NCBI GenBank assembly: GCA_029778075.1
Contig: JAKORA010000058.1
Location: 1 to 38,592 of the forward strand
DNA length: 38,592 nucleotides
Origin: Bacillota bacterium
Lineage (GTDB): Bacteria; Bacillota; Dethiobacteria; DTU022; UBA8154
Direction of reading: 5' to 3'
Shown here: piece after piece, positions 33,339 to 38,592 of the stretch
Position numbering within the stretch: position 1 is the first letter of the stretch
Layout of the letters: every line of letters starts with the position of its first letter
The notes under the pieces: model-generated
What the model was told of the DNA's origin: nothing
The model's database searches: none
The model's input: the letters and a program-made list of their open reading frames with translations, nothing else
Position numbers and translations under genes: made by a program

Positions 33339-33788
33339 TTGCGAGCAGTTGTCCAGAGAGCGGGAAAGTCACTGGTGGAAGTGGATGGAGCAGTGGTCGG
33401 CGAAATTAACAGGGGACTGGTTGTTTTTGCCGGCATAGGCGAGGATGATGGAGAGGAGGATTGCCGGTATCTTGCCGATAAAATCGCCGGCCTGCGTATT
33501 TTTGAAGATGAAACGGGCAAAATGAACCTTTCCCTGGAAGAAGCCGGAGGAGAGGTTTTATGTATCTCTCAGTTCACTCTTTACGGAGATTGCCGCAAGG
33601 GACGGCGTCCTAGCTTTATTAACGCCGCTTCTCCGGAAAAGGCGGTTTATCTTTATGAAAAACTGTGCAGCCTGCTGGCAGACAAAGGCCTGAAGGTAGC
33701 GAGAGGTAAATTTCAGGCTAAAATGAGAGTAAAGGTCGATAATGACGGGCCGGTAACCATTCTTCTGGACAGCAGGAAGCTCTTTTAA
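33339..33788 (+). CDS. dtd: D-aminoacyl-tRNA deacylase
   Basis: Dtd removes D-amino acids, and glycine mischarged on tRNA-Ala, from tRNAs. The protein is 149 residues, the standard size. It starts [16 protein letters not shown], has the active-site [17 protein letters not shown] near 77-93 and the cross-subunit motif [10 protein letters not shown] near the end. The track start at 33273 overlaps relA by 62 bases. TTG 33339, with AAGGGCGGGTGAG before it and four bases after the relA stop, gives the expected N-terminus. relA and dtd are neighbours in many Firmicutes. Confidence 0.95.
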   Translation: MRAVVQRAGKSLVEVDGAVVGEINRGLVVFAGIGEDDGEEDCRYLADKIAGLRIFEDETGKMNLSLEEAGGEVLCISQFTLYGDCRKGRRPSFINAASPEKAVYLYEKLCSLLADKGLKVARGKFQAKMRVKVDNDGPVTILLDSRKLF

Positions 33789-33797
33789 ATATGAAAA

Positions 33798-33918
33798 TAG
33801 GGGTGGCGAAGTTTGGTGCTCGCTTCAAGGTTCGCTTGAGGCAGGTTTTGCAGCTCAGCTCGGGCTCTCGATTGGCCTTCCCGGCAGAGCTCACTTCCAT
33901 GTTCGCGCTGCCGGCGGC
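33798..33918. repeat. Direct repeat, copy 1 (121 bp)
   Basis: This segment, from TAGGGGTGGCG to GCTGCCGGCGGC, recurs at 34036-34157 with about six differences including a one-base indel. It starts ten bases after the dtd stop. Two possible RNA stems are seen: CTTCAAG/CTTGAGG around GTTCG, and CCGGCAG/CTGCCGG around about 20 bases. No coding frame is supported. Confidence 0.85.
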
Positions 33919-34035
33919 AGACGTCCTATGAAAATGGAGCAGCGCTTTGCTGTAGGCGGAGCTCCGGGTTCCGCTCGTAAAGTTCTACGGCTTGCTCAGG
34001 CCTCCGACGACCTACCCGGCCAATTCGCATTAAAG

Positions 34036-34157
34036 TAGGGGTGGCGTAAGGTTGGTGCTCGCTTCAGGGTTCGCTTGAGGCAGGTTTTGCAGCTCAGCTC
34101 AGGCTTTCGATTGGCCTTCCCGGCAGAGCTCACTTCCATGTTCGCGCTGCCGGCGGC
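34036..34157. repeat. Direct repeat, copy 2 (122 bp)
   Basis: This is the second copy of the repeat, in the same orientation, separated from copy 1 by 117 bp of unrelated sequence that contains no gene. It ends nine bases before the stop codon of the minus-strand amidase gene. In the first stem an A-to-G change turns an A-U pair into G-U, so pairing is kept. No transposase or terminal repeats are seen. Confidence 0.85.
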
Positions 34158-34165
34158 GGTGGAGC

Positions 34166-35917
34166 TTATTGGTTGAGGTTGTAGTAGCGGAGTACGGCGC
34201 GATAAAGGGCTTCAGCTGCCAGTTTAAGGCAGTGATCGGAGGCCAGGATCGTCTCATCCACGGCATTGCTGAGAAAGGCCAGCTCTACCAGGGCAGCAGG
34301 CATACTTGTTTCTCTGAGAACATGAAAGGGTGCCTTTTTTACTCCCAGGTTGGGTAGTTTAAGCACGGCAGAGACCTCTTGCTGGATGAGAGAAGCAAGA
34401 TAAAGACTCTGCGGGGATGTTTTTTTGTTTTGATAATAATAAGTTTCCGTCCCTGAAGCATACTTGTTGTTCAGGCTGGCATTGGCATGGATGCTGATGA
34501 ACAGGTCGGCCTTGGCTTTTTCTGCGAGGGCTGCTCTTTCTGCCAGGGTCAGATAGGTGTCATTTTTACGCGTCATTACCACGTTAAAACCCCTGGCACG
34601 CAGCAATTCTTCCAGGTATAAAGAAACTGTCAGATTGACATTTTTTTCTTTTAAACCGCTGACGCCGGTTGCTCCTTTATCTTCCCCACCGTGCCCGGGA
34701 TCGATGACAACAGTGATATTTTGGGATTGGGTTACATCGTAAGCTTTAGCGCTGGAGTTTCCTCTTGATACTATATTAATCGGGGTGGTATACTCACTGC
34801 TGACCCATCCGTACTGTCCTGTTGGGGTGCGGACATAATACCAGCCGTTCTGTTCCTGCTGAATGAGAAGATGGTTTCCGCAAAAAACCCGGCCCGTTTG
34901 AGTATAGTCCAGCCCCGGGCCGGAGCGTACCCTTAAAACATCCGCGGTTACGGCGGCAAGGCGAATAAAAGGATCAGTCCCCTTATTTTCGCTATTCTTA
35001 TCCTCCTCCAGCTTTTGGGTACACCATCCGGCTACCCACCCCTGCCTACCGTCCGGAAGCTCCACCTGCAGCCAATCCTCATTTGTTTTATCCAGGACAG
35101 TAAGAACCATATCTTTGGTAAGTTCCTCAAGAGGTGTGCTGTTTAGCTGCGGCTGTTCCCTCAGGGGTAGATGTGTTGAGGTGACAATCACATTGTAGGG
35201 GAACTGCTCCTCTTCTTCCGCGGATGTTAGCTGCTGATGCGTGGCGGAAGGTGGGGTTTCACTGGCCGCATTAATATCCGGTATTTGCGGTTCAGTACCG
35301 GCTGCTTGAGGTGCAAAAGAGGTGTACTCGTGGTAAATCCAACCGCTTGTTTCATCGGCCAGCCTTACTAAAACCCAGTCGCCTTCATGAAAATATACAG
35401 TAACGGTGTCGTGTAGGTGGAGCTGGTTGATCCGCTGGTAATTTAAACCGGCTCCCAGCCTGACATTAAGCAGGTTGACTGTTACAGTAGCTTTTTCTCC
35501 GATAACAGGAGGTAGCTTGTCCGCCAGGCTGGAGGTAAAACCCGTGTATTTACCGTCCACCCAACCTGTAGTGCCGTCTTTGAGCCTCACCAGAAGCCAT
35601 TCTTTTTCCTGGAACAGCACTTCCAGCGGAGTGCCGGAGGGAAGTCCCTGTATCCGGGTGTAAGAGGTTGAAGGGCCGGTACGGAGATTGAGCAAATTTA
35701 CTTGCACCTCCGTATGAACAGGGCTGCTTACAACTCCGGCTACTGATGAAGTCGCCGGGATCAATAATAATATAAAGATTACTGTCCATATTAAGCTGAG
35801 GAGAAAAAGTTTCCTGTAAGGGGTGCGAACTTTTTTAGGGAAGGTCATACCCTTTAACCGTGTTCCAGGTAAGGAAATACTTAATGAACTGTCATCTGAT
35901 TTAATCGCGTTGGTCAC
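34166..35917 (-). CDS. N-acetylmuramoyl-L-alanine amidase with four SH3b domains
   Basis: This secreted or surface enzyme cuts the bond between MurNAc and L-Ala in peptidoglycan. The protein is 583 residues. A cytoplasmic start is followed by a hydrophobic segment, about residues 34-58 (LFLLSLIWTVIFILLLIPA), acting as signal or anchor. Four bacterial SH3 repeats follow, with NLLNLRTGPSTSY, NLLNVRLGAGLNY, HLPLREQPQLNST and DVLRVRSGPGLDY. The Amidase_3 domain fills about residues 400-583: VIDPGHGGEDKGA, EKNVNLTVSL, SIHANAS and ALVELAFLSN give the zinc ligands and catalytic Glu. The GTG start at 35917 is chosen because GGGAGGG lies six bases before it. It is oriented against its neighbours. A role in spore germination, cell separation or wall turnover is possible. 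Confidence 0.93.
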   Translation of the reverse strand: MTNAIKSDDSSLSISLPGTRLKGMTFPKKVRTPYRKLFLLSLIWTVIFILLLIPATSSVAGVVSSPVHTEVQVNLLNLRTGPSTSYTRIQGLPSGTPLEVLFQEKEWLLVRLKDGTTGWVDGKYTGFTSSLADKLPPVIGEKATVTVNLLNVRLGAGLNYQRINQLHLHDTVTVYFHEGDWVLVRLADETSGWIYHEYTSFAPQAAGTEPQIPDINAASETPPSATHQQLTSAEEEEQFPYNVIVTSTHLPLREQPQLNSTPLEELTKDMVLTVLDKTNEDWLQVELPDGRQGWVAGWCTQKLEEDKNSENKGTDPFIRLAAVTADVLRVRSGPGLDYTQTGRVFCGNHLLIQQEQNGWYYVRTPTGQYGWVSSEYTTPINIVSRGNSSAKAYDVTQSQNITVVIDPGHGGEDKGATGVSGLKEKNVNLTVSLYLEELLRARGFNVVMTRKNDTYLTLAERAALAEKAKADLFISIHANASLNNKYASGTETYYYQNKKTSPQSLYLASLIQQEVSAVLKLPNLGVKKAPFHVLRETSMPAALVELAFLSNAVDETILASDHCLKLAAEALYRAVLRYYNLNQ

Positions 35918-36079
35918 TACATGCCCTCCCAGAAAAACCGCCGGGTTTTAACTTTTTTAACCTCGGCTGCTAATTTAGACAAGTTTTGCTAAAATTTTAC
36001 CATATAATTGTTTTTTTGTATAGGAGGTAATTAATACCAGTTTAAAAATAGGCATTACTTTTATACACGGAAAGTTAAG

Positions 36080-36109
36080 TTGACAAGGGAGTTCCCGTTA
36101 GGCTAAAAT
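36080..36109 (+). promoter_or_regulatory. Promoter of hisS-aspS
   Basis: TTGACA (36080-36085) and TAAAAT (36104-36109) are 18 bases apart. The leader to hisS is only about 60 bases, too short for a T-box. Confidence 0.7.
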
Positions 36110-36174
36110 CATTACGTGGTTAATTTATTTTCTTTTCCAGCTATTGAGCAGCGATAGGAAAGGGGTGTGATTAA

Positions 36175-37437
36175 ATGAGCATTAAAGCGCCTCGTGGGAC
36201 AAGGGATATACTTCCTTTGGAAGTCCAGAAATGGTATATTCTGGAAGATGCCTTTAAGAAGATGTGTAGCATTTACAACATGCACGAAATCCGCACCCCG
36301 CTCTTTGAAGAAACGGAGCTTTTTGTGCGCAGCGTGGGAGAGGAAAGCGACGTTGTGAACAAGGAGATGTATAACTTTAAGGACAGGGGAGGCAGGGAAC
36401 TGGCTTTAAGACCTGAGGGAACTGCCGGAGTCGTGCGGGCTTATATTGAACACGGCCTGTATAATATGCCGCAGCCAGTAAAGCTTTTTTATTATGGGCC
36501 CATGTTTCGTTATGACAGGCCCCAGGCAGGCAGGCAAAGGCAGTTCTACCAGATGGGAATAGAGATTTTCGGTACAAGGGAGCCAATCGCCGATGTAGAA
36601 GTAGTTAAATTTACCGCAGATTTTTTTTCCAGCCTTGGCTTTAGAAATTTAAAATTGCATATTAACAGCGTTGGGTGCCCCCAGTGCAGGTTTCCTTACC
36701 AGGATGCCCTGAAGGAGTTTGCCCGGGGAAAGCTTTCTATGCTGTGTGCAGACTGTCAGAGAAGAGCGCTGCTTAATCCCTTGCGTCTTTTGGATTGCAA
36801 GGAGGAGGGCTGCAGGGAGCTGATGAAAGATGCCCCACAATTGGAGAGCTATCTCTGTCAAGACTGCCGTGATCATTTTAAAGGAGTATTGGAGTTGTTA
36901 AATGTCTTAAATGTGCCTTACTATGTAGATCCTTACATGGTCAGAGGGCTGGATTATTATACCAATACTACTTTTGAATTTATCTCCGAGGATATTGGTG
37001 CCCAGGGCTCACTGGGCGGAGGAGGGCGTTATGACAATCTGGTGGAGATATGCGGCGGTCCCGCTGTTCCCGGTGTAGGGCTGGCAATGGGTGTGGAAAG
37101 GATAGCCCTGGCGATGGAAAAAGAGCAATTATGGCCGGAGGAGAGCGAGCCGGAGGGCGTTTTTATGGCCGTACAGGGTTCCGGATTAAAGGAAGAAGCG
37201 CTTTCTATGCTTTACTCGCTCCGTAACAAAGGTTTAAGGGCGGATACCGATTTCTTAAACCGCAGCTTGAAAGCGCAGATGAAATTTGCCAACCGGAACG
37301 GCTTCCGTTATGTAATTATTTTTGGAGAGGAAGAGAAGCTAAAAAAGCAAATTAAACTCAGGGATATGCTTAAAGGAGAACAGTTGGAGCTTTCTTTTGC
37401 CGAAGCCCTGGATATTCTAGTAAAGGAAAGGAGTTAA
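36175..37437 (+). CDS. hisS: Histidyl-tRNA synthetase
   Basis: This class II synthetase charges tRNA-His. The protein is 420 residues. It opens with KAPRGTRDILP; motif 2 is in LRPEGTAGVVRAYIEHGL and FYYGPMFRYDRPQAGRQRQF near residues 80-125. The histidine-specific motif is RGLDYYTNTTFEF near 258-270, and motif 3 is GVGLAMGVERIALAM near 301-315. The C-terminal anticodon domain follows. Two CxxC pairs (CPQCRFPY, MLCADCQRR) near 163 and 191 suggest a small inserted metal or fold element, common in Firmicutes. The ATG follows AAAGGGGTG. aspS begins 26 bp after the stop. Confidence 0.96.
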   Translation: MSIKAPRGTRDILPLEVQKWYILEDAFKKMCSIYNMHEIRTPLFEETELFVRSVGEESDVVNKEMYNFKDRGGRELALRPEGTAGVVRAYIEHGLYNMPQPVKLFYYGPMFRYDRPQAGRQRQFYQMGIEIFGTREPIADVEVVKFTADFFSSLGFRNLKLHINSVGCPQCRFPYQDALKEFARGKLSMLCADCQRRALLNPLRLLDCKEEGCRELMKDAPQLESYLCQDCRDHFKGVLELLNVLNVPYYVDPYMVRGLDYYTNTTFEFISEDIGAQGSLGGGGRYDNLVEICGGPAVPGVGLAMGVERIALAMEKEQLWPEESEPEGVFMAVQGSGLKEEALSMLYSLRNKGLRADTDFLNRSLKAQMKFANRNGFRYVIIFGEEEKLKKQIKLRDMLKGEQLELSFAEALDILVKERS

Positions 37438-37463
37438 AGCCCTCTTGGGGCTGGAAATCATTT

Positions 37464-38592
37464 ATGCACCTAAACAGAACTCACTACTGCGGTTTATTAA
37501 CTAAAGAGGATGTAAATAAAAAGGTGGTCCTGGCGGGTTGGGTACAGGGTAAAAGAGACCATGGCGGGCTTATATTTCTTGATTTACGGGACCGTTCTGG
37601 GATCGTTCAGGTGGTATTTGACAGCCAGAGACATGCATCTTTTTTTAGTGAGGCGGAGAGGCTGCGTGCCGAATATGTTATAGCCGTAAAGGGTGAAGTT
37701 AAACACCGTTCGCCTGATACGGTCAACCTCAAACTGGCTACAGGAGAAATTGAGATATATGCTGAAGAACTGGAAGTGATCAACCCTTCCCAGACACCGC
37801 CTTTTTACATTGAGGACGGTATTGATACTGATGAAAACCTGCGCTTAAAATACCGTTATCTGGATTTGCGGCGTTTTGAAATGCAGCGCGCACTGGAAAT
37901 ACGGCACAAAGTCATGATGTCCGCCAGGCAATACCTTGATGAACGTGGTTTCTGGGAAATTGAAACGCCTATGTTGACTCGCAGTACACCGGAAGGTGCC
38001 CGAGACTTTTTGGTGCCCAGCCGGACTTCCCCGGGTAATTTTTTCGCCCTGCCCCAATCCCCGCAGCTGTTTAAGCAACTCTTGATGGTTTCTGGAATAG
38101 ACAGGTATTTTCAGATCGCACGTTGTTTCCGTGATGAAGACCTTCGGGCTGATCGTCAACCCGAATTTACCCAGATAGACATCGAGATGTCCTTCTGCAG
38201 CAGCCGCGATATCATGAGAGAAATTGAAGGGCTGGTCGCTTATCTTTTTAAACGGGTGCTGCACAAGGAGTTAAAGACCCCCTTCGCTGTTCTTACCTAT
38301 AAGGAGGCCATGGAGAGGTTTGGTTCTGATAAACCCGATACCCGCTTTGCCATGGAGATAGTGGATATTTCCGAAATCGCCGGGCAATCCGCTTTCCAAG
38401 TGTTCAAAGGGATTGTGGAAAAAGGCGGGGTGGTAAAAGGGCTGAATGCACGCGGGTGCGGGCACTTCAGCCGTAAAGAGCTGGATGACCTAACCCGACT
38501 GGTACAGTCATGGGGAACAGGGGGTATGGCCTGGATAGTGTTAACAGAAGACGGTTTTAAGACGCCTTTGACTAAATTTTTTACTTCCTCCC
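37464..38592 (+). CDS. aspS: Aspartyl-tRNA synthetase (cut by the window end)
   Basis: This class II synthetase charges tRNA-Asp. The frame from ATG 37464 stays open for 376 codons to the window end; the full bacterial protein is about 590 residues. The N-terminal OB-fold reads LAGWVQGKRDHGGLIFLDLR and RSGIVQVVFD. Class II motif 2 is in DRYFQIARCFRDEDLRADRQ, preceded by TPEGARDFLVPSR and FFALPQSPQLFKQLLM. The inserted GAD domain starts near residue 280 (MERFGSDKPDTRF). It lies 26 bp after hisS, the usual Firmicute hisS-aspS pair. The track missed it because no stop is in the window. Whether it is discriminating or also charges tRNA-Asn cannot be told here. Confidence 0.95.
   Translation, partial: MHLNRTHYCGLLTKEDVNKKVVLAGWVQGKRDHGGLIFLDLRDRSGIVQVVFDSQRHASFFSEAERLRAEYVIAVKGEVKHRSPDTVNLKLATGEIEIYAEELEVINPSQTPPFYIEDGIDTDENLRLKYRYLDLRRFEMQRALEIRHKVMMSARQYLDERGFWEIETPMLTRSTPEGARDFLVPSRTSPGNFFALPQSPQLFKQLLMVSGIDRYFQIARCFRDEDLRADRQPEFTQIDIEMSFCSSRDIMREIEGLVAYLFKRVLHKELKTPFAVLTYKEAMERFGSDKPDTRFAMEIVDISEIAGQSAFQVFKGIVEKGGVVKGLNARGCGHFSRKELDDLTRLVQSWGTGGMAWIVLTEDGFKTPLTKFFTSS

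Noticed and set aside
33718-33900. 60-residue minus-strand ORF over the direct repeat
   Set aside because: The frame runs into dtd on one side, has no ribosome binding site, and is not kept intact in the second repeat copy because of an indel.
36110-36174. Possible T-box before hisS
   Set aside because: The leader is only about 60 bases and lacks the T-box core and terminator.
1-38592. CRISPR arrays, insertion sequences, prophage or rRNA genes
   Set aside because: No short regularly spaced repeats, transposase-like proteins, phage proteins or rRNA-like stretches were seen on reading the window.

Overview
The window looks like a chromosomal segment of a strictly anaerobic, spore-forming, low-to-mid GC Firmicute of the class Clostridia, most likely near the Peptococcaceae/Desulfotomaculum-Pelotomaculum or Syntrophomonas-type lineages. 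The placement is inferred from three things. The gene order secD-secF-recJ-relA-dtd-(amidase)-hisS-aspS is Firmicute-like. There is a Spo0E-like phosphatase, a lysine riboswitch, strong AGGAGG ribosome binding sites and many TTG/GTG starts. The energy genes (Etf, HdrA, MvhD, NADH-linked flavin oxidoreductase) are of the kind found in syntrophs, sulfate reducers and acetogens. No database search was possible.

Layout. (1) 1-5,500: a selenocysteine-decoding locus. tRNA-Sec (selC) with a good promoter is followed by a small zinc-ribbon protein, a divergent MFS transporter, then selA and selB separated by 3 bases. No selenoprotein gene is visible in the window. (2) 5,500-6,480: a Spo0E-like gene on the minus strand and about 750 bp of AT-rich non-coding DNA. 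This stretch holds two exact TGTCGAA 0A-box cores and a perfect 10-bp inverted repeat. (3) 6,485-14,867: an eight-gene electron-transfer cluster: a fused HdrC-HdrB (HdrD-like) protein, EtfB, EtfA, HdrA, an MvhD/FloxD-like protein, two 4Fe-4S proteins (FloxC- and FloxB-like) and an NAD(P)H/FAD/2Fe-2S reductase (FloxA-like). Several junctions overlap or nearly touch, so the subunits probably form one complex. The implied path links acyl-CoA dehydrogenases (through Etf) to NAD(H) (through Flox), with HdrA as the likely flavin bifurcation or confurcation site. An RseC-family membrane protein follows.

(4) 15,700-21,930: a lysine riboswitch with its own promoter and terminator controls lysA-dapF-dapL, followed by asd and a monofunctional aspartate kinase. 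This is the diaminopimelate-aminotransferase route to DAP and lysine, without dapA and dapB in the window. (5) 21,985-25,930: a membrane-anchored protein of unknown function, a partial histidine operon (hisA-hisF-hisI), an O6-methylguanine-DNA methyltransferase and an HD-domain phosphohydrolase.

(6) 26,094-38,592: housekeeping genes: secD-secF (ending in a strong terminator), recJ, relA/spoT, dtd, then a pair of ~122-bp direct repeats, a minus-strand cell-wall amidase with four SH3b domains, and hisS-aspS, with aspS cut by the window end.

The most interesting unit is the Etf-Hdr-Flox cluster. Next come the possible Spo0A sites in front of it and the structured direct repeat. No insertion sequence, prophage, CRISPR array or rRNA was seen.
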